Origin: Nemertoderma westbladi
Lineage: Eukaryota; Xenacoelomorpha; Nemertodermatida; Nemertodermatidae
Assembly (NCBI GenBank): GCA_032718475.1
Contig: JAUCBJ010006883.1
Span: 1-64,000, forward strand
Length of the DNA: 64,000 bases
Reading direction: 5' to 3'
The translations under genes were made by a program, and so were the position numbers. The first letter of the stretch is position 1, and every line of letters begins with the position of its first letter. The notes beneath the pieces were generated by a model. The model ran no database searches. It was not told the origin of the DNA and saw only the letters and a list, made by a program, of their open reading frames with translations. Positions 33,901 through 43,906 of the stretch are shown one piece after another.

Positions 33901-35009
33901 ACAGTCCCTTCCAACTCTCGGACCTGTTGGGAGGAGCGTATCCGATTCTCCTTCATCTCTCCGAGGAGAATATCCATCCCCCGCCGTCTCTCGTCTACCC
34001 AATCAACCGCCGAAACGGGATCCGCCAACGTCGTAGCGGGCAGACAAGGGACAACGGGCGACAAATTCGGAATATTTCGCTCGGGGTCCAGGACCTGAAC
34101 TGTCTCTCGGGCAGTTCTACGGGGCACAGGTAGCTTAGTGCTATGTAGAGGGAATTTATAGGAAGCTTCAGGGAGCACAGGTGTATCTATTACCGTAGGG
34201 GTGATTTCAAGAACAGGCCTACCTATTTCAGGCTCATCTACTATAGTAGGGAGTCTTTCTACTTTAATTATTTGGTCTGTGGGCTCTGTACTACCTAAGT
34301 TGGTGTTATTTAGCTGCCTTCTAACAGCTGGAGGCAAATCAGGCAATTTCTGACGGTGGAATGTTCTTTTACGTCTACTCGGACGAGATCTATTTCCCTT
34401 GCCTTCAGTATCGGTGGTATCGCCTTCCTCAGATGATGTATATCCCTGTCTTTTGGGAGTAGATCGATTCATCATCTGCATATTACTAGCTGCTAACTGT
34501 TTATTTATGCAGTCTTGATTCTCCTGAATGTTTTCCAATTCTAATTGGGTGATTTCGTCAGCCGCTTTCCTTTCTGCTTCTGCCACTTTTGTCTCTGCCG
34601 CTGCCTCTGCCTCTGCCGCTGCTTCTGCCGCTTTTGCCTCTGCCGCTGCCTTGGCCGCTGCCGCCTTTCTTTCTGCTTCTGCAACTACTACTGCTGCTTT
34701 CTTTCTGTCTTCTATACGTTTTTTCCTTACTTGTTCTTCCCTTTCTCTAGCGACGCGGAGTTGTTCATCGAATTTAGCTTGGTTCGCAGCTAACCTATCC
34801 ACATCAATCGCATCTAACACAAGTTTGGCTCCTTCGCTATTAGGGCTAAGTCCTTCTAGCCTTCTCCTCAACTCTTCATCTCCCACAAAACGCTGATAGT
34901 CTGACAGATAGATATCAATGGCATCCTTCTTATGCGGTTTCTCTGCTGTCACTTCGCTCTCGGTTGTATCTAGTAGACTGTCTGACAGATTCTGCTTTGC
35001 GTCAGACAT
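30927..35009 (-). CDS. BEL-2 Gag-protease fused to RNase H tail
   Basis: An uninterrupted 1360-codon ORF from ATG at 35009. Residues about 90-165 form an Ala/Glu/Lys-rich coiled coil, then a basic SRRKR segment. The DUF1759-like Gag core starts near 500 (VKFNGDEMKWLPF). Zinc knuckles lie near 780 (CVLCDGPHRLNAC) and 818 (CYNCLRRGHQRRTC), with a third Cys/His cluster just after. The DUF1758-like protease has LLDSGSTGTFID near 956. At about residue 1150 (near 31560) the reading passes from protease linker directly to WRYCPKKFNPTDIASRG, the end of the Pao RNase H region. RT and most of RNase H are therefore deleted without loss of frame. It ends in the pre-integrase linker. It could make particles but not cDNA. 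Confidence 0.9.
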   Translation of the reverse strand: MSDAKQNLSDSLLDTTESEVTAEKPHKKDAIDIYLSDYQRFVGDEELRRRLEGLSPNSEGAKLVLDAIDVDRLAANQAKFDEQLRVAREREEQVRKKRIEDRKKAAVVVAEAERKAAAAKAAAEAKAAEAAAEAEAAAETKVAEAERKAADEITQLELENIQENQDCINKQLAASNMQMMNRSTPKRQGYTSSEEGDTTDTEGKGNRSRPSRRKRTFHRQKLPDLPPAVRRQLNNTNLGSTEPTDQIIKVERLPTIVDEPEIGRPVLEITPTVIDTPVLPEASYKFPLHSTKLPVPRRTARETVQVLDPERNIPNLSPVVPCLPATTLADPVSAVDWVDERRRGMDILLGEMKENRIRSSQQVRELEGTVQHLKGTVRESKLELQEVQQNIALERDKLVNLQKGIPPPPVTMCQPVRSEVSYAQGVEPTRIYTASEVETPIVNPIQGNYKPVDNNIPYRPDHNPRNLYTYNSIFNNTMAQESFTRQMARTEARQAVKVGEIVKFNGDEMKWLPFNEYYKDNIQNSVLSNGEKLRFLIECLEGPPKSMALKFIGHPDGLRQVWDTLNIRYGNRTNIARYLYAKLMAPRKFLSSGIIEFSDEIQEICRQLDWLGKSHEYQNSMVVGALASTLPKGGVGTRWDKKVLYMMEQQRRDPTMTDLMSFLDREVKLQLLRQSREKTLENKVSEKPVSRRRVTPVCYTDDGESQTSQGEDSGKDTDRSYYVNKMPKDQVSKSESRPNDRREPVQKTLPTSPKRIQVRKPEERTSVHHIAQVKVSNIKPKCVLCDGPHRLNACDKFLRKSLEDRREFMWDKRLCYNCLRRGHQRRTCNSDARCAKCGAKHHILLHTEFERNSPSQVSESELHVQFSDVNDTDQSEMEGFYTDEFSDQNESCYLINTTAVYRALVYEKDTDSDLTLTTSDQQPSWKAPTSNIGIREFPVVQLRVHGPQRSYIVNALLDSGSTGTFIDKELAEVIFAGQPKFRTKLNMSGIMQVWKSTVTADDYVGALSTPQDKLGEYSIRSVKMVAIKNFATTQADLYNWDEDESIQHLNIPRFQTDYPGVQILIGQNAHEALETLEKRPAQPQPLQTYAVRTRVGWYLTGPSRRTLRERLLQDRVCHVSEWEDDTSEGDDPTEGTPHSSDNDNLSSNVDQWRYCPKKFNPTDIASRGATPQELTDTTDRLGEPDFLSKEDEWPPHLTPTEIRPAKGAEKVKPKTRTGGSELFEPGIDLSVLHVARDDAVDLGLPSASGSFMKIRESDWSSGTSDVSQGLSPLLQRATDHYSSWNRLCDAVIYFERCFYHHYSRTKRKPGIVFRMQRLNHPVGRLCLSEGNGGLSGNCGRQDSLPTTTSLILQTSRDSIT

Positions 35010-37178
35010 GCTTATGTGTACAGTTGAATGTCTACTGCTGTATTACAGTTTGAGCAAGTCTAGTAACTCAGTATTAACTGCTAGCCTAGTAATTAATTAC
35101 CGGTACTGCTACTCAGTGTAGTAGGATATATATATAATATATTAGAACACCGGTATGCTTATGGTATATATAACTATATAAGTATTATTACAGACTAGGT
35201 TCATCACAGAATACCGGTATAATTTTAGCACAAATATATATAAATATATAATAGGCCTATCGGGAATACCGGTATACAGCTTACAATTTGTAGTATATAT
35301 AATTCTGGACTAGAATTAATTACAAATACCGGTATAATTTCAGCCTAAATTTACAAAAATAAAGATAATAGGCCTATCGTAAATACCGGTATATCAATTA
35401 TTTTAAATAATTGAATTTCTGAATTTTAGGGTTACTTGGTTACTTTACTTACTTTATTACCGTTATTTGAGCAGTAATCCAACTTATATTGAGACCTAAT
35501 GGTTGTATGGTAGGCCTACGATTTATAAATCGTTAGATTTGATTTATAATATATATATACCCGTTTTAATGGGTTTTGTCAATGTTTGAAATAAATGTTA
35601 TTATTTCTGGGGTTAATCACTACACAAAGCGGTGCGCTTTCAATGAAGTGTTACCTATGAGACACTAAAACAAATAATACTAATTTACCTAAGTTACTTA
35701 ATACTACAAATTACTTACAATTCGGGTGAGATTACAATCTCTAAATAAACACAAAAATTTACAAAAACACAAATACGAATTTTTAGGGTAATTTTACAAG
35801 AAGTCTACAAACCAGCCTAACAAAGGGTTAGAAAACCGGTTATTACAACGGACAGGGTACTACGGTATTTGAAATAATAAGTAGTAGTAAATACACTGCG
35901 TTGTCCAGATAGGAAAATACCACCGCCTGACGACCTATAGCCGTATCGCTATAGGTTCTACGTTATGTATCACGGAGTGTTCCTACCTAGAAGTTAATAG
36001 AGCTAATCGAATGTGCCTATCAACCACTTTACAACACAAATATAATGCCTACAATAATTACTTCGGAAAGTACTGTACACTAAACCCTAAATTAGGTACG
36101 AGTACTTGTACAACAGATAATCAGTAATTAAATATACTTGAACAGCTAAAAGAACCACGGCATCTGCTGGAGTGACCGATGCACAAAATCACCAGTCTTT
36201 ACCTACGCCGAGCAGCCCGTGTAGTACCGGGGTTAATTTAACTATAGCGGTATGTATAACAAACACAATTACTGTAGGAACAAACTTGGGGACTTGAATG
36301 TTGCGAATAATCGCATAAACTCTGAATAATAAATATTACGCTACGCGTACAAACTACTCAAACAAAATACAGACCGAATACTGACGGACTACTATCAAGC
36401 CTAAACAAACTACGGTATATGCAGACTCCGAAATGATTAGGGAGTATGCGCTCTAACCCAGTAGTGCGACTTATTCTTTAGTTGGGGGTTTACCTTACAG
36501 CGTTCGCTGCCCCTACTGCCTAACCGTACTTAATCGGACAGATGATCTACACACGCGGCAATCCGTTCAGACCTAATAACAGCCAGACAACTATCCAGCC
36601 TACAAATTATCTAAATAAAATTATACGCTACCCGTACAGACTTACACAAACAAAGTACAGACTAAACGATGGCAGACTACTCTCAAGCCTAAATAAACTA
36701 CAGGACATGCAGACTCCGAAATGATTAGGGAGTATGCGCTCTAACCCAGTAGTGCGACTTATTCTTTAGTTGGGGGTTTACCTTACCGCATTGGCTGCCC
36801 CTACTTCCTAACCGTACTTAATCGGCCAAGTGCTCTACACACACTGCAATTCGTTCGGACTTAACAGCAATCAGACAACAGCTCAGCCTACAAATTGTCT
36901 GTACAATCTGATCAGGTTTACACGCCTTCTGTTCAATACTGGCCTACAAACAAATAAAACTGACAGAAATAGGCCTAAGTAAAATCCCAATAAAAACCAG
37001 GCGTCCCCGATTAATTATTAAGACCTACCGGCATATATAATCAAATCGAATAATACTGCTGTACTTATACGGAAATAGGTACCGGTCCGGATGATCAGGC
37101 AGTCAGGCCTACTGGTTACCGGTCGACCGGTACTTTCGACTTTATTGCTTACTGCAATAAAGAAGCAATATCCTTTAA
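35010..37178. repeat. BEL-2 leader with tandem repeats
   Basis: Non-coding. Repeats around AATACCGGTAT at about 35138, 35211, 35269, 35325 and 35384 are irregular but roughly periodic. A larger duplication of 288 bp covers about 36340-36910: GCAGACTCCGAAATGATTAG at 36421 and 36709, followed by shared text (CTTTAGTTGGGGGTTTACC). No ORF is supported. Confidence 0.8.
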
Positions 37179-38397
37179 TGTTCGCGCTTTCAGACCTTTG
37201 GCAGTTTAACCCACCAAATTAAGATGTCTTCTAGATATTAAATCAGTTTTTAGTCTATGACAAGTATTTGATTCACTACACTAGTCGAAACCAATCCGTG
37301 CGCGACCATTCACCCGCTGGAGATTCCCGGGAGATTGGGTTCGACGGTTTAATTTTATTGCTATGTAAGCCTAATGTATTATTCGACTGACAGTATTATA
37401 TAATCTCTGACAATATTATTCACCTTCGGGAATATTAACAGTTCCTTTAGGACGTGGCGCTTTATCTATATAAACAGAGTTATGACTTAAACTACTCACA
37501 ACGATATGGCTTAATTATAATTCACATATATGGCGCATTCTTTAGGAATTGCTTCTTTAACAGACTCACTCATACACAATGCTGCACAATACTGCACACT
37601 AATCTGCCGATCTTCACTGATTTTAGTCACATATAAAAGGAACACAGACTGACTCATGTAGGGTCTATCAAATAACATTAGATTCACTTCAAACCACTTT
37701 AACATAAGTCACAATCGTTATTGGTAACCTTTCTCTCTTACCTTCGGTATATCAAGAATATTGGGTTTCGGGGTTATTTATCGTTATTCCAAATATAATA
37801 ATTCATCAACCATATTATGAAGAACTGACAGTAAATAGCAGTATAAAACAACAACTGAACACTGATTGTTATGAGTTTGCAATGTTTCAGCAGTCAGGAT
37901 GTATGATCAGTCAGCAGTGATTCCATGAGTTTGATCGGTATGTCAGTTAAAGGATATATGCCCTTTATAATTAAACCTACTAGTGTAAGACTAAAAACTA
38001 AAACACGGAGGTGCCAAAGCCGGTTCTTAGGCTCTGGGCAAAAACATAACACTGAACTACTGAGTTTCTGTATATACCTCCAACACAGAGATAACAAACG
38101 CTCTGATTGGTCAACCTGAACAACGAGAGAACAGAGAAACAAAGAAACGTCGACGTGGCAATATCAGCTGCTAGCCGTCGTCATGGTAGCGACACTGTTT
38201 TCAAGAGTATCGAGCTTTTACGTCACGGAATTACGGATTATGTCCTCTAAAGTACAAATACAGAAGAAATAGCTTTTATGTCCGCTAAAACACCAGTACA
38301 GCAAGGACACGGCCTTTTTATGCCTGGTAAACCAACTACAGAGTATTTTACGGGAAATAAGGAAAAATAACCGGACAATTCAGCAAAAGCTTTTACA
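37179..38397 (-). repeat. BEL-2 5' LTR
   Basis: 1219 bp, offset by exactly 10680 from the other LTR over its whole length. The transcription start must lie inside it. No primer-binding site beginning with TGG was found immediately inside. Confidence 0.95.
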
Positions 38398-38576
38398 ATA
38401 TTTATTCATAACAATATGATTTGCAAGAATAATCTCGGTAGTACTTGTGCTTAGGATTTGAAATAAGCCTTGCACATTAATTAGGTGCCTGTGATTTATT
38501 GCGATTTGCAACTTGATTTCACCCCAAGGCAATTTACATCTTGCCCCACAACGACATACCATTCCAGACAATTTGT

Positions 38577-39107
38577 CTACTACTACTACTACTACTACAG
38601 TAGTATCAGCATGCTGCATTGCAGCTGCATTTTTAAGAATGCTGTGTCGGCTTGTCGACAAAATTGCGCCGCCACAACTCCCTATCACCCGCCATGACAT
38701 TTGCTAGATCATTCGCATCTTCAAGGCCAGTGTCCTTTAAGATGCGTCTCAAGAAAGTCATGGGCTGTCCACCATGCTTATTCACTCCATGAGGCTGCCA
38801 AAATACAAGATTATGCACTGGCTGGTCCTCACGGCGAAAGCAATGTCCTGCAAAGCGAAAGCGATTTTGTTCTAGTGTCAAGCTTGGGGGAACCAATGAG
38901 ACACCTCCAATGTTATATAGCGTCTGGTTGGAGATTGTGCATTGTACTTGACACAATGAACCCGGCGTAGCATTCTTGTGAAGTGCCATCCAGAGATTTG
39001 GTGTCCTCAGCAGTTAGAGCCCAGCATGGACTCCCATAGAGGAGTACTGGAACTACTGCTGCTCTAAATAATCGGACCTTAAGTTTCCGATTAATTCTCG
39101 GTGACTT
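38577..39107 (-). pseudogene. RTE-like LINE 3' fragment (copy C)
   Basis: A minus-strand, 5'-truncated copy of the 54-58 kb LINE: on the plus strand it starts with (TAC)n at 38577-38599, the complement of the family (GTA)n tail, and ends at 39107 within the IWKSPRI segment. Near-identical text includes NQTLYNIGGVSLVPPS, RFAGHCFRREDQP and FVDKPTQHS. A one-base insertion near 38697 and small changes near 38970 break the frame. 38398-38576 between BEL-2 and this copy holds nothing recognisable. Confidence 0.88.
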
Positions 39108-39352
39108 ACTGACTACTAGCGGTGAAACAAGAATTGTAAAAGCACTTAAACGATATTTGTAAACTCCCGTTCTCTTTGAAAGGCATTTCTTAATTTATTT
39201 TAGATAATGCCACCCAGCGGGAGCAAAGAGTATTACATTCTTAATAATAGCCAAATTATTCATTTCTCTAGGTGGCGCAAATAGAATAACTTCTTTGGTG
39301 ATTAATTATTTATTTTGCAGAATATATACTTGGTTAACAGGCCTTTATAGTT

Positions 39353-39807
39353 ACTAGAAAGCCAGCAAGCTGGCTTTAAACGAACCTGCCCCTCAAACCA
39401 GTACCGCAGTACCCTGAGTGAGCGAAAATGAAAACACGATAATTGCCTTTAACTCAACGATAGAAACACCAGCTGCTGGTACTCATGTGGGCCTAGTAAG
39501 CTACTACTATTTATTGAATGGATAGCCCAAATTGCAGATAAGTATATTACTTGCCAAATTGATTACTATCTCACTCTAACCCTGTAACCCAGACAGTAAT
39601 CAAACATCAACTGTAAGTTTGTATAATGTATTACCCCACCAGATGAATACCTCTTCCCAGTGAATCCAATGACAATAATCTATAAGGTTACTCACTGCTA
39701 TGTTAGGTGGGAGGGAGTTGATGATAATGAATGAGGAGGGACACAACTAACACTACGTTTGCCTATATGGACGGTCTCCTTACAGCCAGCTGGCTGGCTT
39801 TTCTAGT
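39353..39807. mobile_element. Small MITE with imperfect TIRs
   Basis: ACTAGAAAGCCAGCAAGCTG at 39353 and the inverse of ACTAGAAAAGCCAGCCAGCT ending at 39807 form terminal inverted repeats of about 30 bp around 400 bp of non-coding DNA. Each TIR contains its own small palindrome (AGCCAGC...GCTGGCT). The target duplication is not clear. 39108-39352 and 39808-40234 hold nothing recognisable. Confidence 0.7.
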
Positions 39808-40234
39808 TGAATCATATTATTTCGCAACTAAATAATTTACTCTTTTAGACGAATTTGTGCGTTTTTTTGCCGGACTAACAAATTTTGGTGACGTTCTGTG
39901 CGAGATTGGCGATATTTGAAAAGATTCTGAGGCTCAAATATGTTGCTCAGATGACTGAATATCTCAAATAAAAAAGTTGGTGCCTACTCGACGAGTTGAA
40001 ATCGGTGAAATTCGACTTTAAATTTTCAAAACCGCTATTTTACAGTGACCCCGTGATCGTAACGCCACAAAAAATATAGTCTTGTGCGCAACCAAAATTT
40101 ATGGAGAGTTTGTTATTAAAATTTTTGCTTACCTGCTTGAGTTTTTGAGATATTGGATGGTTATACATACGCACACACACAACCACATCGTGTTTTTAAA
40201 CGGCTCAACTCTTGACAAGAACTACCCTGGCCTA

Positions 40235-41795
40235 TTAACCCTATTAGTACCGGGCTATAAAATGTTGTACAAATACCGGGAGGGGGTCATATTGACCCCC
40301 CCCTCTAAAATCTACAAATATTTACGAAAACGTCTGATTTTTTGTTTGTACGTAGGTATCACTTGTCTGGATCCGATCGAAAAAAAAAAATTTCGAAAAA
40401 ATGTTCTGGGGTGGTTATATTGCAGCACCAAAATTACAAGTAGTGCACAATTTTCACAAAATTTGAAAGTTACATTTTCGGCTAATTATTTTTCAATACA
40501 GGTTTTTTGGGGTGCAAAATACATTGGAGAATATTTAAAAATGATATGATTACTATAAATGGCTGTTTAGTCCTCTCTGCGTAGGAAAAAAATGAAAAAA
40601 ACAAGTAACCAGCACTTTTCAGTTAGAACACAAAATTTTTAATTCACTTATACGATGCTATAAATTCACATTTTCAGGTTTTCGAGGGCGCTGATTCTAA
40701 TGGAATACATTTCTAATATGCCAGATCATTGCTACTTGTATTTTTCGGCGTGATTTAGCAAATTTTGGTGCTAGCACCAAATTTCGTACCCATCACCAAA
40801 AAGTACAAGTTTGCGATGTCCAGTGCTGTTTTTATTGATTCCATCGGATTCAGGACCCTCATAAACCCGTATAACGCAAGAAACAAGGTGATACTATCTA
40901 CTTATCAATTTGCATATTTTCCAAAATTTGGTGCTGGCACAACAATTTTCACCCACCGGCGAAAAATACAAGTTTGAGAACTCTTATGAAATTTTTACTG
41001 ATTCCATTGAATTCAGAACCATCACAAACCCGTATAACGCAAGAAACAAGGTGACACAATCAATTGATATATTTGATGGTTTTCAAAATTTGGTGCTAGC
41101 ACCACATTTTGCACCCACATCCGAAAAATACAAGTTTGAGATGTCTAGTTCGATAATTATATTTTCCATTGAATTCAGAACAGCCATAAACCTCTAAAAC
41201 GCAAGAAATAAATTGTCACAAGCAATTTTATATATTGAATGGATTTTCAAAATTTCGTGCTAGCACCAAAATTAGCACACAGCACCGAAAAATACAAGTT
41301 TGATACGCTTGGTTCAACTCGTATATATTTCATCGAATCCAGAACCTCAAAAAACCCCAATTGCGTAAAAAACAAGTTTCAAACAATCAATTTACAAAAT
41401 TGACTTATTTCAAAATTTGGTGCTGGCACCAAAATTTGGCACCCATCGAAAAAAACAAGTTTGAAATTTCTAAATCAATTTATATGAATTCCATCCAATT
41501 TCTAAGACCAAAAAACCGGTGTAAATCAAAAATAGAGATGTTACAATTCATATTTAATGAAATGTAATTTTCAAAAAACGTCTCAAAAAAAGTGCCAAAA
41601 GTAGGGTTTAAAAATGGTGCTATAACTCGAAAAGTACCGAATATTTTTGAAAACGGTTTTCACTATCATGAAGACAATAGATTTTTAGGAAAAGTCATAA
41701 AGTTTCAGATTCCCAACTGCGTATGTTTCAGAATTATAATAAAAAAACCACGGGGGGGGGTCATATTGACCCCCCCCCGGGTTTAATAGGGTTAA
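40235..41795. mobile_element. piggyBac-type MITE with TTAA duplications
   Basis: TTAA at 40235-40238 and 41792-41795 flank termini CCCTATTAGTACCGGG and (inverse) CCCTATTAAACCCGGG, 13 of 16 matching. The TTAA target and CCC-starting ends are the hallmark of piggyBac. Inside each end a GGGGGTCATATTGACCCCC palindrome appears (near 40295 and 41755). Between them about five repeats of 165-170 bp, marked by TTTGGTGCTAGCACC and GCAAGAAACAAG, run from about 40760 to 41470. No transposase; a relic of one lies 2 kb away. Confidence 0.85.
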
Positions 41796-41823
41796 TAGGC
41801 AGGTTCGTTATAACATACTATTT

Positions 41824-43392
41824 TTGCATAGATTACATCAACTTGACATCATGTCTGAGTCAGATATTGACACTGAACCATTTATTCACCAACCACCGGT
41901 CACAGCTACCCCTCATACTAACATTCCCCCTTCCGTTGACGAGGTTGCGCCACCTGCCCCCAACAAGAAATCTTGGGACAGGTCCCGCATCAGAACTAGA
42001 CAATTTACAGGAGGGATTGTAGATAACATAAATGTAGAACCACCCATAGCTAGTGTTGTACAAACTGGAGTGAGTTCACCATCACTACTAGTAATGAACA
42101 CATCCCCCATTATGTTTGCCCCCTCACCCAACAGCAATGAGGAATTACACCCCCCGATTGATAACTCCCTTTCGCAGAACATTACAGATGAAACAATTCC
42201 TGTTCACCCGCAAGCAAGACTAGCTTGCTTACTGGAGGAGATTGACAGTTACCGGGAAAGGGTGGCAACCAGTACTGTAGCTTCTGAATAGGAGGTTTAT
42301 GGGGAAGAATTACATCACTTAATAAATCTATATTATGCCCACCCGGAACTTTGGAAGTTCTTCAGGTTCAATGATATGGCATGGGCAGACCTATACAAAG
42401 GATCCCCAGGTTCCATGTGACACGGAAGAGCTGTCCGCTTTAGGTTATGACCATGTAGCTGACTTCAATCGGCATATAGGAACCCTCACACATGAGCTAC
42501 AGACCGTGCAGCCTGACCCTAGGGCGAACCCAGCTGCATATTTTAAGGTTAAGGATCTGTCTGCAGAATCCGGCTAGTTTTATCCGCCTTCCGGAAAGTA
42601 TCTAGTAGACATCACGACGCGGAGCTCGCTGCCATAGTCTACAGACAGTTAGCGGAAGTGGTGGTAATAGCCGGGAAGGCACTCACCCTTGAAAGGCTAC
42701 ATGAGCCAACCATTCCCCCAGGTGTGGACATAGCCTGTTCCGGTACCGTAGCACCGAGCAATCTGCGCACAGACTCAGAGGATTCCGGAGAAGATGAGGA
42801 CATGGATGCGATATCCCGTTATCTACAGTCTTATATAGATGTGGTAGGAGAGGCAGAACTGCGTAGGAGGTTAAAGGGTTTAGCCCCCTCTAGCCCTGAA
42901 TCAATGGCAGTTCTAGAAGGAATAGAAGCCGAGCGTGATATGCAAGCACAAGCAGAAGGGCATGCGGCTGATAAGGAAATCTTGGAAATGGAGTTGCAGT
43001 TAAACGCCAGTCAGCGAGGTAATAAACTACAGTTGGAACTAGTTAAGGAAACAGCTGAGCGAAAGCTAGAAGCAGTTAAGGAAACAGCTAAGTTGCAGTT
43101 GGAATCCGACCAGTAGGAATTAGCTTTGCGATACAAAATAACGCTAAAAAGACTAAGCGAAAATCAGCGGAGAGATAAGTTAGGTTTTAATAAAGGACGA
43201 GACAGGCCAAATAAAGGAACTTATGCTTCGTCGGATGAAGGAAACTCCACCGACGCTAGTGAAAGTAGCCACACTCGAGGCAGACGAAAGAGATCTGTTA
43301 GAGTGGCGCTGCCGGACCTGCCTCCTTATAATAGAGACGGGATACCCCCAAAGCAGATGCGTGGTCTGATTATACAATTTACTGACTTGTGA
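41824..43392 (+). pseudogene. BEL gag relic, plus strand
   Basis: Four open segments (41824-42291, 42335-42577, 42658-43116, 43126-43392), separated by stops at 42289 and 43114 and by frameshifts, belong to one Gag of a BEL-2-like family. The third contains AELRRRLKGLAPSSPE, matching EELRRRLEGLSPNSE of BEL-2 Gag, followed by a K/E-rich coiled coil (KETAERKLEAVKETAKLQLE). The fourth has GTYASSDEGNSTD and a basic RGRRKR segment before ALPDLPPYNRD, matching the same order in BEL-2. The earlier segments would be the N-terminus or a separate upstream ORF. Nothing downstream of gag remains. Confidence 0.75.
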
Positions 43393-43906
43393 TTGTATTG
43401 ATTGAGCGAGACATATACTCTCCGTGGACAATTCACCACCTGGCACTAAGGTTGTAACGAATACCAATAATGTTGGGCTTGTGAATTGAAGAGCACTTTC
43501 CTTTGAGAAATCTCTCAACTTGTAAGAAGTTTTAGTGTCCATATATTTCCTTAAGTTTGTAACCTCAGTACAAATTTTACGGCATATAATGGCGATGTCA
43601 GTTCTCTCCTGGTCACCAGTTTTATAGCATTTGGTAACGCCTCTTTAACCTTCTAGAAGCCGCTCTGAGACTGAGCGATAAAATTTGTTTTTTCCATGAT
43701 AGGTTGTTGTATTATAATGAAATTAGATCTGAAAATAAGTTTTAGAAAATTTCATCAAGGTATAGCCGAGATATGGCATGGGAACAAAATGGGAACTTGG
43801 CCACTAAAGGGGCAATATGAAAAAATAATTTATACAATTGTTCAGATTTAATCACTATAATATAACTATAATAACAGCTATATAAAAAATATATATATAT
43901 ATAATA
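43393..43906. other. Unassigned spacer
   Basis: AT-rich, no ORF of note. It may include the 3' flank of the piggyBac relic that ends at 43907. Confidence 0.4.

Larger units (their letters stand above)
26499..38397 (-). mobile_element. BEL/Pao retrotransposon BEL-2, RT-deleted, young LTRs
   Basis: The element is 11.9 kb with 1219-bp TG...CA LTRs at 26499-27717 and 37179-38397. They look identical by eye over their whole length; four unrelated open segments in them translate identically. The target duplication is ATATT (26494-26498 and 38398-38402), 5 bp as in BEL/Pao. Minus-strand order: LTR, a long leader with tandem repeats (37178-35010), a gag-protease ORF fused to the RNase H tail (35009-30927), a non-coding repeat region, a decayed accessory ORF (29351-28438), a short basic ORF end (about 27995-27795), LTR. 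RT, most of RNase H and integrase are absent. Confidence 0.93.

Noticed and set aside
34528-34896. Ala/Ser-rich plus-strand ORF
   Set aside because: It is the antisense of the Ala/Glu-rich coiled coil in BEL-2 Gag.
26774-38119. Duplicate small genes at 26.8-27.5 and 37.5-38.1 kb
   Set aside because: They are identical open segments within the two BEL-2 LTRs, offset by exactly 10680 bp.
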